Translations under genes and position numbers: made by a program | Shown: positions 1-7,658 of the stretch, piece after piece | How the letters are laid out: the number at the start of each line of letters is the position of its first letter | Numbering within the stretch: the stretch's first letter is position 1 | NCBI GenBank assembly: GCA_043750035.1 | Contig: JAYVCI010000263.1 | Location: 1 to 10,726, forward strand | DNA: 10,726 nucleotides | Source of the DNA: CANJUD01 sp043750035 | GTDB lineage: Bacteria > Bacteroidota > Bacteroidia > UKL13-3 | Reading direction: 5' to 3' | Notes under the pieces: model-generated | Database searches by the model: none | Told to the model about the DNA's origin: nothing | The model's input: the letters and a program-made list of their open reading frames with translations, nothing else

Positions 1-1115
1 GGGCCATAGCCACCAAAAGGAGGGTTGGGCGAGGATGTCCAACGCAGTACATTATATCTGATATCACCAGCATCCCAAGTAGCGTCATCGGGTTGTTCAT
101 TTATCACTACTGCGTTTTTAAAACCTGCTTTCTCAAAAGCCAAATTCCAGCGAAGGCCGGCTTCTTTTATAATGGGGCGAAACTCCTTTGGGGTAGTATT
201 TTCTATCCACCAAGTTATCGGTTCCACGGGTTCGCTCAAAGCAGCGGTAGGGTCTTTCTTTACCAAGTTCCAACGGTGTATCATGTCTTTGTAGGGCGTG
301 GGCGACGATGAAGTCATGTCTTCAACCTCGGTGCTAAAATATCCAACCCTGGGGTCGTCTCTGCGGGGCACAAAGCCATTGCTGGGCATTTCAATTAAAG
401 TATGCTGCAAACGCACCGTTACTGAACGGGCATCGGCAACCTCGCTTCCACCACCGTTCGTGGGCATGGGGTTGTCATATACATAATCCACAATCACATC
501 GGTATTGTTGGGATAGTTGTGGATTGATACATATTTAGATTTGTCTTTGTTCAATCCGCCCAGACTAAAAAAGAAAGAAGCAAAAGGACCATTTGAAGGA
601 GATGGTTTTACTTGGTGCAGTGCTTCGCCCATAAATATACTGTTGGCATCAAGCAAATATTCTTCTTTGGTGGTATCGTATATAGTTACTTTCAAACTGG
701 CCAATACAGCATCACTCACATTGGCATCAGCCGATTTGCTAATGGCATTTTGTGGGTCGAAGTAGAAGTTGGTGTTTTTGCTAACGAACTCAATTTTATC
801 GTAATATTTATGCAGACTGAATACACGGTTATCCCTGAAATTTCCGCGGTTGTGACCCGTTTCTACCAAGCCATTTTCGCTATAAGCAAAATAAATATAT
901 TCTTTGTCAATTTGGCTTTTCTTTAAAGACATCCATACATTTCCATTGGTGGTATCTTGGTAAAGTGTAAAAAGCCCATCGAACTTTTTACATGGTTTTA
1001 CTTTCTCTTCAAAAGTATTTTTCTTTTTTTCTTCAGGTTTTGTTGGCTTGTCATCGGCTGCATATATGCTGCTAATAGTTAATACACAGATTAATGAATA
1101 GATAATTTTTTTCAT
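1..1115 (-). CDS. Secreted zinc-dependent metalloprotease, DUF5118/DUF5117 family (partial, C-terminal part outside window)
   Basis: The frame is open without a stop from the ATG at 1115 down to base 1, giving 371 complete codons of a protein that in this family is usually roughly twice as long. Residues 1-20 form a signal peptide (KK, hydrophobic core, IYAA). A charged linker (21-40) is followed by DUF5118/DUF5117-like sequence, with the recognisable block EVADARSVTVRLQHTLIEMP (225-244) and the RRDDPRVGYF stretch (251-260). The segment from TWWIENTTP (301) to DIRYNVLRW (351-359) is the conserved start of the metallopeptidase region. The zinc-binding HExxH motif should lie beyond the window edge and is not seen, so catalytic competence cannot be judged. 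The family is common in Bacteroidota, and its substrates are poorly known. Short rightward open frames in 25-926 are antisense shadows of this gene. The family call is from recalled motifs. Confidence 0.85.
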   Translation of the reverse strand, partial: MKKIIYSLICVLTISSIYAADDKPTKPEEKKKNTFEEKVKPCKKFDGLFTLYQDTTNGNVWMSLKKSQIDKEYIYFAYSENGLVETGHNRGNFRDNRVFSLHKYYDKIEFVSKNTNFYFDPQNAISKSADANVSDAVLASLKVTIYDTTKEEYLLDANSIFMGEALHQVKPSPSNGPFASFFFSLGGLNKDKSKYVSIHNYPNNTDVIVDYVYDNPMPTNGGGSEVADARSVTVRLQHTLIEMPSNGFVPRRDDPRVGYFSTEVEDMTSSSPTPYKDMIHRWNLVKKDPTAALSEPVEPITWWIENTTPKEFRPIIKEAGLRWNLAFEKAGFKNAVVINEQPDDATWDAGDIRYNVLRWTSSPNPPFGGYG

Positions 1116-1158
1116 GATTGGTATAGAAATTAATTTTGGTTTATAATTAATGAGGCTG

Positions 1159-1184
1159 CGAAAATAAGTGAGTATTAGTTCCAA
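1159..1184 (-). promoter_or_regulatory. Possible promoter of the metalloprotease gene
   Basis: On the minus strand TATTTTCG (1166-1159) differs by one base from the Bacteroidota -7 element TAnnTTTG. A TTG (1184-1182) lies 15 nt upstream, which is shorter than the usual spacing. It sits between the terminator of the preceding gene and the ATG at 1115, so some promoter is expected here, but this match is weak. Confidence 0.25.
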
Positions 1185-1192
1185 AAAATCCA

Positions 1193-1234
1193 CAAATAAA
1201 AAAAACCGTCTCGTTATAGAACGAGAACGGTTTT
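1193..1234 (-). terminator. Intrinsic terminator of the thioredoxin-fold gene
   Basis: Bases 1202-1215 pair with 1220-1234, interrupted by a single bulged base (1226), around the loop ATAG (1216-1219). Read on the minus strand, the stem is followed by a T-rich tract (complement of 1193-1201, continuing the four T of the stem). It begins about 30 nt after the stop codon of the leftward gene ending at 1265. It should separate that gene from the metalloprotease. The plus-strand side also has T runs further on (from 1242), so weak bidirectional action is possible. Confidence 0.85.
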
Positions 1235-1264
1235 CAAAAATATTTTTTTGTATGATTCTGTAAA

Positions 1265-1930
1265 TTAATTGGCAGACACCGCTTTCTTTTTTTCTTCTTC
1301 TACTAACTTGGCCCACTCAAGAAAGTATCCGTTTTTGAAATAGTTTAGTTTGTACATGTCAACCAAAAACCTTCTGCAATTGTCACGCGGATGGATTTCG
1401 CGGCGTTTCACAAAATCTGCTTTGGCATACGAAGCTCCAATTTTGGTGAGTGCTTGTCCTTCTGTTAGTTGAGAAGTGGATTTGAGCAGCGACGATTGCA
1501 TTAATATACTGCAGGTAGAAACATATCTGCCTATTTGCCCAAACAGAATATCCAGTTCATAAGTCATGTCAACTTGAAATAGGTGGTTGCCATCTGGGGC
1601 TAATAATATTAATGCTGGGAGTACAAGTATTTCGTGCTTTTTAGCGTAAGTGGTCCCAAATTCATAAGCAATATCGCCGTTTAAACAAAAATATTTAGGG
1701 CTAACAAACTTTCTAACAGAATCACTTGACATTATTTCGCGGGTAAACTTTTTACTGGTATAGCAGTGCTGCGAATGTATATAAATTAAAATGGGTTTGT
1801 TTTCACGCTTGGCATAAGGGATCACTCTTTCCAGTCCTTCTCTCGACATATAATTAATACCCCTTATCTCAGAATAAGATTCATTGCCGAAGATTAAAAT
1901 TAGTGATAAAAAAATAGGGTGTAGTTTCAT
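1265..1930 (-). CDS. Secreted thioredoxin-fold protein with monothiol CXXS active site
   Basis: A 221-residue protein with an N-terminal signal peptide (about 1-20, MKLHPIFLSLILIFG then NESYS). The thioredoxin-like region runs from about 30 to 135: a helix rich in charged residues, the strand KPILIYIH, the active-site segment HCYTS (55-59), and the cis-proline loop VLPALILL (103-110, Pro105). The usual CxxC is CYTS here, so the first cysteine (Cys56) is kept and the second is serine (Ser59). The tryptophan that commonly precedes the first cysteine is also missing. Such proteins cannot carry out ordinary dithiol reduction but may act in isomerase, mixed-disulfide or binding roles. The last 85 residues (three cysteines at 140, 185 and one earlier at 82) are not a domain I recognise. 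It has its own promoter and terminator, so it appears monocistronic. It would act in the periplasm. The fold is fairly sure; the function is unknown. Confidence 0.8.
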   Translation of the reverse strand: MKLHPIFLSLILIFGNESYSEIRGINYMSREGLERVIPYAKRENKPILIYIHSQHCYTSKKFTREIMSSDSVRKFVSPKYFCLNGDIAYEFGTTYAKKHEILVLPALILLAPDGNHLFQVDMTYELDILFGQIGRYVSTCSILMQSSLLKSTSQLTEGQALTKIGASYAKADFVKRREIHPRDNCRRFLVDMYKLNYFKNGYFLEWAKLVEEEKKKAVSAN

Positions 1931-1948
1931 TTTTAAAATTTAACCCTA

Positions 1949-1981
1949 CAAAAATAGGTTGAATTTTTTAACTTATTTCAA
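1949..1981 (-). promoter_or_regulatory. Promoter of the thioredoxin-fold gene
   Basis: On the minus strand TTG (1981-1979), a 22-nt spacer and TATTTTTG (1956-1949) match the Bacteroidota housekeeping promoter (TTG, 17-23 nt, TAnnTTTG) exactly. The -7 element ends 18 nt before the ATG at 1930, implying an untranslated leader of only about 10-13 nt. No Shine-Dalgarno sequence is present in it. Confidence 0.7.
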
Positions 1982-2025
1982 CTATTAATGAACGGTTATT
2001 TATTTTGTTTGAATGGCTTGATATT

Positions 2026-3426
2026 TTAATCAATCCATATTTTTGATGGATTTAAGATCATATTTGGGTCGAATGATTTTTTTATGGACTTGTAAATTTC
2101 GATGATTTTAGGGTCCATAAATTTCTGGAAATAGGGTTTTTGTACCAGCCCTATTCCATGCTCTCCAGATATTGTTCCGCCAAGCTGGAAACATTTGGCA
2201 AATATTTGGTCAATAGCTTTGGGGATGGTGAGCTGCCAGTATTCGTCATCCAAATTATCTTTTAATATATTGATATGCAAATTGCCATCGCCGGCATGGC
2301 CATATATAATGGTGCGAAAATTATATTCTTTTTCAATTACCTCAATAGCGGTCAATAGCTCAGGCAAATGATAGCGAGGTATTACGGTATCTTCTTCTTT
2401 ATATATATTATGATGCTTGGCAGCTTCGCCAATACTGCGGCGTATTTTCCAGATATTTTCTTTTTGGTCGGCACTGTCAAATGTATATATCTCGAGGCAG
2501 TGGTTGGCATATAATATTTCCGATGCTTGCATGGCTTCTTCTTCCAGGGTTTGTATATGGTTGCCATCAAACTCAATAAGCAGAAACGCTTTAGAATCAC
2601 TAGGGTAGTCAATAGTTTTGCCTAGGAATGACAAAGAAGTTTGTAATGCCCTCAAGGTAATAAACTCGCAAGCAGAAGGGGTGAGGCCAGCCTGAAAAAG
2701 CATTGCCACATTTTTGCAGGCATCTATATTGTTTTCAAAACACGCCAACATCAAATAATCGAAACGGGGGAGGGGTATTAGTTTTAAAACAATTTTGGTA
2801 ACTATGCCCAGGGTTCCTTCGCTGCCCACCATCAATTGGGTAATATTATATCCTGTAGAATTTTTCAATACATTAGCCCCGGTGTTTATAATATCGCCAT
2901 TGGCCAGCACTACTTCTAAATTTAATACATAATCTTTGGTGGTGCCATACTTTACAGCTTTGGGCCCGCCACTGCTGTGGGCAATGTTTCCACCTAATGA
3001 ACAAGAACCTTTGCTGGCAGGGTCGGGCGGGTAAAACAGTTGCTTTTCTTTGGCAGCATTCTGCAATTCTTCGTTTATCACACCCGGTTCCACAATAGCT
3101 TGCAGGTTTAGTTCATCTATTTGTATAATACGGTTCAGTTTTTTCAGGTTCAGCACCACACCACCCATCACTGGCAATGCACCGCCACACAGGCCTGTAC
3201 CTGCACCCCGCGTAGTAACGGGAATTAACTGTTGGTTGCAATGTTTTACCACACTGCTAATTTCTGCGGCATTTGCAGGTATAATAACCACCTCGGGCAT
3301 AAAAGAAAGATCCTCGGTATAATCTTTTGAGTTAAGCTCCAATGTTTCAGCATCAATATATACATTCTCACCTCCCGCTAAGGATTTAAAAATTTCTATA
3401 TCTGCGTGTGTTATTTTTTTATACAT
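2026..3426 (-). CDS. FAD-linked oxidase, GlcD / D-lactate dehydrogenase family
   Basis: A full-length 466-residue member of the vanillyl-alcohol-oxidase flavoprotein superfamily (COG0277). The FAD-binding PCMH domain occupies about 40-220, with the pyrophosphate loop RGAGTGLCGG (73-82), PPDPASKGSCSLGGNIA (133-149), the SSGGPKAVKYGTTKDYV stretch and GSEGTLGIVT (201-210). The C-terminal FAD-oxidase domain carries the metal/substrate motif GHAGDGNLH (376-384), SGEHGIG (420-426) and the terminal NPSKIW (459-464). It lacks a C-terminal ferredoxin/CCG domain, so it is the single-domain form that oxidises a 2-hydroxy acid (glycolate, D-lactate or D-2-hydroxyglutarate are all possible) and passes electrons to a quinone or carrier. 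Neighbouring genes do not narrow the substrate: no glcE, glcF or lactate permease is present. It has its own promoter just upstream and is transcribed divergently from the hydrolase at 3523. Family certain, substrate not. Confidence 0.9.
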   Translation of the reverse strand: MYKKITHADIEIFKSLAGGENVYIDAETLELNSKDYTEDLSFMPEVVIIPANAAEISSVVKHCNQQLIPVTTRGAGTGLCGGALPVMGGVVLNLKKLNRIIQIDELNLQAIVEPGVINEELQNAAKEKQLFYPPDPASKGSCSLGGNIAHSSGGPKAVKYGTTKDYVLNLEVVLANGDIINTGANVLKNSTGYNITQLMVGSEGTLGIVTKIVLKLIPLPRFDYLMLACFENNIDACKNVAMLFQAGLTPSACEFITLRALQTSLSFLGKTIDYPSDSKAFLLIEFDGNHIQTLEEEAMQASEILYANHCLEIYTFDSADQKENIWKIRRSIGEAAKHHNIYKEEDTVIPRYHLPELLTAIEVIEKEYNFRTIIYGHAGDGNLHINILKDNLDDEYWQLTIPKAIDQIFAKCFQLGGTISGEHGIGLVQKPYFQKFMDPKIIEIYKSIKKSFDPNMILNPSKIWID

Positions 3427-3437
3427 CTGTAACCTTG

Positions 3438-3469
3438 CAAAAATATACCATATAATGGGAATGTCACAA
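3438..3469 (-). promoter_or_regulatory. Promoter of the FAD-linked oxidase gene
   Basis: On the minus strand TTG (3469-3467), 21 nt, then TATTTTTG (3445-3438), an exact Bacteroidota-type promoter and the same -7 octamer as the thioredoxin-fold gene. The -7 element ends only 11 nt before the ATG at 3426, so the leader should be about 5 nt or less. No ribosome binding site can fit. Confidence 0.7.
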
Positions 3470-3522
3470 TTTTAAATTAACATATCATATTGGCATTCCG
3501 TATGTAACTTCGTACCCCTATA

Positions 3523-4383
3523 ATGCTAAGAACATCGCTGCTGATACTAATTTCTGTGTTGATAAATTCTTGTTTCAAACAGTTTATCAAATCGGATAGG
3601 GATATTGAGAAGCACTACAGCAAAAGGTCAGTCAGGCCGAGTTACCACACTTTGGATACATTGGGAATTAAGGTTCATTATGCTACTATTTGCACGGATA
3701 GTACACTCCCACTATTGGTGATGGTGCATGGTGCACCGGGGGCATGGTATGGCTGGATGGAACAAATGGATGATCCTGTTTTGCAAAAAAACTTTAGAAT
3801 GATTGCGTTGGACAGGCCTGGATACAATAAATCGAGACATGGCAGAACTGTGAATGATATTGATAGCCAAACGATGGTGGTGAACAAACTAATTGAACTG
3901 CATAAGAATGGAACCAAAGTTATTGTAATGGGCAAATCGTATGGAAGCCCTATTGCAGTGATGGCTGCAGCCCAGCACCCTGACTTGGTAGATGGATTAA
4001 TGCTCATATCATCGGCTACCGATTCAGCTTCTGAAAAATACTTCTGGTTTTCGGGATTGGGAAAAACAAAACTTGTAAGATGGTTATTGCCCACTGCCAT
4101 AAATACGGCTACTGATGAAAAATTTGCTCATCCACAGCAATTGGGCAATGCTCAAAAGTGTTATAATAAAGTGCAATGCCCCGCTGTTATATTATATGGC
4201 GATAAAGACTATGTGGCTTATAATATAAACTCTCTAAAACTCGATTCTGAAATGTGCGGTTGCAATCACAAGCTTATATGTGTGAAAGGGGCTGATCATT
4301 TTATTGCTGTTAAAAGACCTGAAGTGGTAAGAACGGAATTGATGGGTTTATTGCCCCAGCTCAATTTAGTTCCCAAGAATTAA
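3523..4383 (+). CDS. Alpha/beta-hydrolase lipoprotein
   Basis: A 286-residue alpha/beta-hydrolase-fold protein with a lipoprotein signal peptide: hydrophobic core 5-14, lipobox LINSC with Cys17 as the lipidated residue. Fold markers follow in order: oxyanion-hole HGAPGAW (69-75), ALDRPGYNKS (95-104) after strand 4, the nucleophile elbow GKSYGS (137-142, Ser139), the acid loop YGDKDYV (225-231, probably Asp229) and the catalytic His259 in GADHF. All three catalytic residues are therefore in place. A helical cap region (about 165-215) separates the nucleophile from the acid. The substrate cannot be inferred; esterase or related hydrolytic activity at the membrane is likely. A TAACTTCG at 3505-3512, one base off the -7 consensus and 10 nt before the ATG, may be its promoter, but no TTG lies at a good distance. 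It converges on the gene at 4397 with only 13 nt between stop codons. Confidence 0.85.
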   Translation: MLRTSLLILISVLINSCFKQFIKSDRDIEKHYSKRSVRPSYHTLDTLGIKVHYATICTDSTLPLLVMVHGAPGAWYGWMEQMDDPVLQKNFRMIALDRPGYNKSRHGRTVNDIDSQTMVVNKLIELHKNGTKVIVMGKSYGSPIAVMAAAQHPDLVDGLMLISSATDSASEKYFWFSGLGKTKLVRWLLPTAINTATDEKFAHPQQLGNAQKCYNKVQCPAVILYGDKDYVAYNINSLKLDSEMCGCNHKLICVKGADHFIAVKRPEVVRTELMGLLPQLNLVPKN

Positions 4384-4396
4384 AGGGCAAAGTTTT

Positions 4397-4744
4397 TTAA
4401 GGACAAACAATCTCGCCCTCAGCCGTTTTCTCACCTTTTTCACTTTTGGCAGTATATTTATATTTGCCAGGTTTTTTCATCAATGAAGTTTTGTTGCGGA
4501 ATACCACATCAATCGCTCCCCCATATTTACCATCTACAAATATATATATCTTACCACAATCAGTACAATCGCAGCTAAATTCTATCATATCAACCAAGCT
4601 CTCATCAACCATGGTGGTCGATTTGTCGTCTTGTTGTTTGATAGCAGTTACTTTCAAATCTAAAGTGTTCTCGTCAATCAATTTAAAGCTACTAATGCTA
4701 AAAGTAATGGCGGCAGCTATAATTATATATACTAATTTTTTCAT
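4397..4744 (-). CDS. Small secreted four-cysteine protein, unknown function
   Basis: A 115-residue protein with a clear Sec signal peptide (MKKLVYIIIAAAITFSISSF). The mature part has the cluster CDCTDC (Cys58, Cys60, Cys63) and one further cysteine next to the C-terminus (Cys114 in IVCP). The spacing would allow two disulfides or a metal site. The rest alternates short hydrophobic strands with glycine and lysine (KIYIFVDGKYGGAIDVVF), suggesting a small beta-rich domain. I do not recognise the family. Its start lies 8 nt after the stop codon of the PorE-like lipoprotein gene, so the two are almost surely co-transcribed, and a role at or near the outer membrane together with that protein is a reasonable inference. 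No terminator is visible after it; the convergent hydrolase gene ends 13 nt away. Confidence 0.75.
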   Translation of the reverse strand: MKKLVYIIIAAAITFSISSFKLIDENTLDLKVTAIKQQDDKSTTMVDESLVDMIEFSCDCTDCGKIYIFVDGKYGGAIDVVFRNKTSLMKKPGKYKYTAKSEKGEKTAEGEIVCP

Positions 4745-4752
4745 GTTAATAT

Positions 4753-6774
4753 TTATTTCTTGGGTGTTTTAGGTTTAGGTGCAGGTTTCTTAGGTTTTTC
4801 GGGTACACGTTTAGTTATAAAGTTTTTACCCGTAACCTTTACCGTTGTTCTCCGGTTAGCTTGGTGTTCAGTATCGGAGCATTTGATGGATGGTTCCATG
4901 CCTTTTTCTTTTTCGCATGCACAATCATTCACCAAATAAGTTTCACCATATCCTTTGGCTACCAGCCTTTCTTTTTCTATACCGTTGCGAATTAAATAAT
5001 CAACTGCCGAATCAGCACGTCGTTGCGACAGGTTGATATTATAATCGTAAGGAGCACGACAGTCAGTATGTGAACCTAGTTCGATGGTAATTTTCGGATA
5101 TTTGTTCAATATTCCAATTAAGGAGTCAAGAATTAAGGCAGCATCGGGGCGTATACGGGCACTATCTAAATCATAATAAATACCTGGTACATTAAAGTAT
5201 TTGTCGAGAGGTAATTCATCCAAGCAAAAATCTTGGCGAAGCGTTGTGGAAACTTCTATTCCCATTGTGTTCACTTCTTCTACCTTGCTGTCAATATATA
5301 AGTCTTCACGCTTTTGGGCAAACAGGCTATACTCAGCATTGGGTTTCAAGTCGCATTTGGTTTTGTATTCACCTTTTGAATTGGTAGTAACAGTAAGTAC
5401 ATCGCTATTGATACTGTTATTAATGGTAACAGTTGCATTGGCAATAGGTTCGCCTCCCACACATGCAACAACTTTACCTACCAGGCAAATTTCCATGGGC
5501 AACAAATAGAAGCGGTAAATGTCGTCACCACCTTTGCCACCCGGTCTGTTTGAGGTGAAATATCCTGTTTCTTTTGTTTTGTCGCAAATAAAGGCGAAGT
5601 CATCCCCACCTGTGTTTATCGGCCATTTCATGTTCTTAGGCTTGGTCCATTCTTTACCCACACCTGTAGAATAGAATATGTCCATACCGCCCATTCCTGG
5701 GTGACCACCTGATGCAAAGAATAGACTTCCATCATCGTGTATCCAAGGGTAAATTTCGTCCTTAATCGTATTGATAGTAGGGCCACAGTTTACAGGTTCG
5801 CCCCAGTCTTTTGTTTTTTTGTTGTATCGCACAAACCAAATATCCAAGCCACCAATGCTGCCTTCCATATCACTTACAAAGTAAAGTGTTTCACCATCGG
5901 GTGTGATGGCAGGGTTAGTGCATTGGTACAAACTGTCATTATTGAAATTGAGCAATTCAGGCGTTGCATATTCTTTCCCATTGTCTTCGCTTGAATAAAC
6001 TTTGCAGCGAAGTTCTTTTCCGTCGCGGCCATTGCAGGTAGTCAAGTAAATTTTGCCTTTTTTATCTGCCTGGCACGAACCATCATTGTATTTTGAATTG
6101 ATCTTACCCTTTAATATTACAGGAGGTTTCATCTGTGAAGTTTTAAGATTGATAGTAGTAGAATAGATATCAGAAAAACCACCAGAAGTCCAGGGGTATT
6201 TTACTGAACCTACTCCACCCGGCCTGTCAGAAGTAAACAGGATTTGATCTTTTTTGAAATAGGCAGGGGCATAATCAAAGTAACGTGTATTTATTACTTT
6301 GCAATTTTCTAAACGGTACTTGGGTTTGTCTTTTTTCCATCTCAATGCTTGCTCACTACCAGCTATCATTACATCGGCAAGGGTATCATTGGGATTGGAT
6401 TTTTTATAATTGTTAAATTCCACAATGGCCTGCTCATATCGTTCATTAAGCATCTCAATACGACCTATATAATAACCTATTAAGGGGTCAGCATGCTCTT
6501 GTCTAATAGAAGTTTTGAACCATTTCTCAGCTTCTTTAAAATTATCGGCTTTATAATATGCCTCTGCTGCATGGTAAGCTGCTACTGCACGTTCGGGCTT
6601 GGTTTTGGATTTGTTGTACACATTTTTGTACACTTTGGCGGCTTCACCATAAGCCAGAGAATTTTCTAAGTCAATGCCTTTTTGAATTGTATCCTTGCCA
6701 CCACCACAACTAAATCCGAAGATCACTAACGCAATCATCATAATTGCAGATTGCTTGAGCGTTATTTTTGTCAT
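4753..6774 (-). CDS. PorE-like outer-membrane lipoprotein (TPR, beta-propeller, CRD, OmpA)
   Basis: The chosen ATG at 6774 gives 673 residues starting MTKITLKQSAIMMIALVIFG with lipobox GFSC (lipidated Cys23). Domains in order in this numbering: TPR-like helices (about 35-150), PD40/WD40-type beta-propeller blades (about 155-425, with repeated SDRPGG, SNRPGG and GG.DIW/Y motifs), a carboxypeptidase-regulatory-like beta domain (about 430-500), and a C-terminal OmpA peptidoglycan-binding domain (about 530-650). In the OmpA domain SHTD (Asp571) and LSQRRA (Arg586) are spaced as the two diaminopimelate-binding residues should be. A Lys/Pro-rich tail ends the protein. This order matches PorE of the type IX secretion system (PG1058 of Porphyromonas gingivalis), which anchors the machine to peptidoglycan. 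Many Bacteroidota carry paralogues with the same layout, so the T9SS role is plausible but not shown. The frame remains open to an ATG at 6906; I prefer 6774 because of the lipobox and a promoter-like sequence just upstream. Confidence 0.85.
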   Translation of the reverse strand: MTKITLKQSAIMMIALVIFGFSCGGGKDTIQKGIDLENSLAYGEAAKVYKNVYNKSKTKPERAVAAYHAAEAYYKADNFKEAEKWFKTSIRQEHADPLIGYYIGRIEMLNERYEQAIVEFNNYKKSNPNDTLADVMIAGSEQALRWKKDKPKYRLENCKVINTRYFDYAPAYFKKDQILFTSDRPGGVGSVKYPWTSGGFSDIYSTTINLKTSQMKPPVILKGKINSKYNDGSCQADKKGKIYLTTCNGRDGKELRCKVYSSEDNGKEYATPELLNFNNDSLYQCTNPAITPDGETLYFVSDMEGSIGGLDIWFVRYNKKTKDWGEPVNCGPTINTIKDEIYPWIHDDGSLFFASGGHPGMGGMDIFYSTGVGKEWTKPKNMKWPINTGGDDFAFICDKTKETGYFTSNRPGGKGGDDIYRFYLLPMEICLVGKVVACVGGEPIANATVTINNSINSDVLTVTTNSKGEYKTKCDLKPNAEYSLFAQKREDLYIDSKVEEVNTMGIEVSTTLRQDFCLDELPLDKYFNVPGIYYDLDSARIRPDAALILDSLIGILNKYPKITIELGSHTDCRAPYDYNINLSQRRADSAVDYLIRNGIEKERLVAKGYGETYLVNDCACEKEKGMEPSIKCSDTEHQANRRTTVKVTGKNFITKRVPEKPKKPAPKPKTPKK

Positions 6775-6813
6775 TTTTAAAATAGTCAGTTTTTGAGCCT
6801 TTAAATTGGGTGT

Positions 6814-6843
6814 CAAATTTGGGGCAAGAATTGACACAAACAA
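6814..6843 (-). promoter_or_regulatory. Possible promoter of the PorE-like operon
   Basis: On the minus strand TTG (6843-6841), 19 nt, then CAAATTTG (6821-6814), one base off the -7 consensus TAnnTTTG. It lies 39 nt before the ATG at 6774, and inside the longer reading frame that begins at 6906. If used, it excludes the longer start. Confidence 0.4.
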
Positions 6844-6947
6844 AATTTTATGATTGAACAATTTAAAAAAAATGTTCATAACACGCTGCATCCCTTGATA
6901 GTTCATGGTTTTATTACTTTAGATAAGTAAAAAATATTTCCATAATT

Positions 6948-6979
6948 TTGTTTTTTAACACTAAATACTACTAAATTTG
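6948..6979 (+). promoter_or_regulatory. Promoter of the DUF4159 gene, placed for a leaderless mRNA
   Basis: TTG (6948-6950), 21 nt, then TAAATTTG (6972-6979), an exact Bacteroidota-type match. Only 7 nt separate the -7 element from the ATG at 6987, so transcription would begin at or within a base or two of the start codon. Confidence 0.65.
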
Positions 6980-6986
6980 TACACCC

Positions 6987-7658
6987 ATGACACACCAATC
7001 GCCCCTTAAAGTTGCCTGCATCGTCTTAATTTTTATAATTTCTTCATCTTTTACTGGAGGAAATAGTTCCGTAAAACTTGCCCGGCTAAAATACAGTGGC
7101 GGTGGAGATTGGTATGTTAGCCCAACTTCATTGCCTAATCTTATTGAGTTTTGCAATAAAAATCTTGGAACCAATATAGCAGAAGAGGAAGACCCTGTGG
7201 AAGTAGGTAGCCCCGAGTTGTTCAATTACCCTTGGGTGCATGTTACCGGCCATGGCAATATATTCTTTACCGATACCGAGGCCAAAAACTTAAGGAACTA
7301 TTTAATAGCTGGCGGTTTTTTAAACATTAATGACAGCTATGGCATGGATAAATTTATCCGCCGCGAAATGAAAAAGGTTTTTCCTGAACTTGACTTTATC
7401 GAACTCCCCTATACCCACGGACTCTATCATTCAGCCTACGATTTCTCAACAGGACTGCCCAAAATACATGAGCATGACAACAAACCAGCCCAAGGTTTCG
7501 GACTTATATATGAAGGAAGATTGGTATGTTTCTATAACTACGAATGCGACCTAGGTGATGGCTGGGAAAATCCCGAAATACACAAAGACTCTCCCGAAAA
7601 AAGACTAAAAGCCCTGCAAATGGGGGCCAATATTATTAAGTATGCTTTTGGGAATTAG
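6987..7658 (+). CDS. Secreted DUF4159 protein
   Basis: A 223-residue protein with an N-terminal hydrophobic signal segment (about residues 7-24) followed by one DUF4159 domain filling the rest. Recognisable blocks are LARLKYSGGGDWYVSP (31-46), YPWVHVTGHGN (81-91), LRNYLIAGGFLNINDSYGMD (102-121), FIRREMKKVFPEL (123-135), LPKIHEHDNKPAQGFGLIY (157-175) and the end segment ECDLGDGWENPE (186-197). In longer relatives this domain is attached to other parts; here it stands alone. It has a glutamine-amidotransferase/VWA-associated look in some descriptions, but its biochemical role is unknown. It is transcribed divergently from the PorE-like operon. The start is supported by the promoter immediately upstream. 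The stop codon overlaps the first two bases of the inverted repeat that precedes hmgA. Confidence 0.85.
   Translation: MTHQSPLKVACIVLIFIISSSFTGGNSSVKLARLKYSGGGDWYVSPTSLPNLIEFCNKNLGTNIAEEEDPVEVGSPELFNYPWVHVTGHGNIFFTDTEAKNLRNYLIAGGFLNINDSYGMDKFIRREMKKVFPELDFIELPYTHGLYHSAYDFSTGLPKIHEHDNKPAQGFGLIYEGRLVCFYNYECDLGDGWENPEIHKDSPEKRLKALQMGANIIKYAFGN

Noticed and set aside
25..926. Several rightward open frames of 62-104 codons
   Set aside because: They lie antisense to a continuous leftward frame whose product matches a known metalloprotease family, and their own products are low-complexity or unrecognisable.
3678..4100. A 140-codon leftward open frame
   Set aside because: It is fully antisense to the alpha/beta hydrolase gene, whose catalytic motifs are all intact; the antisense product shows no recognisable domain.
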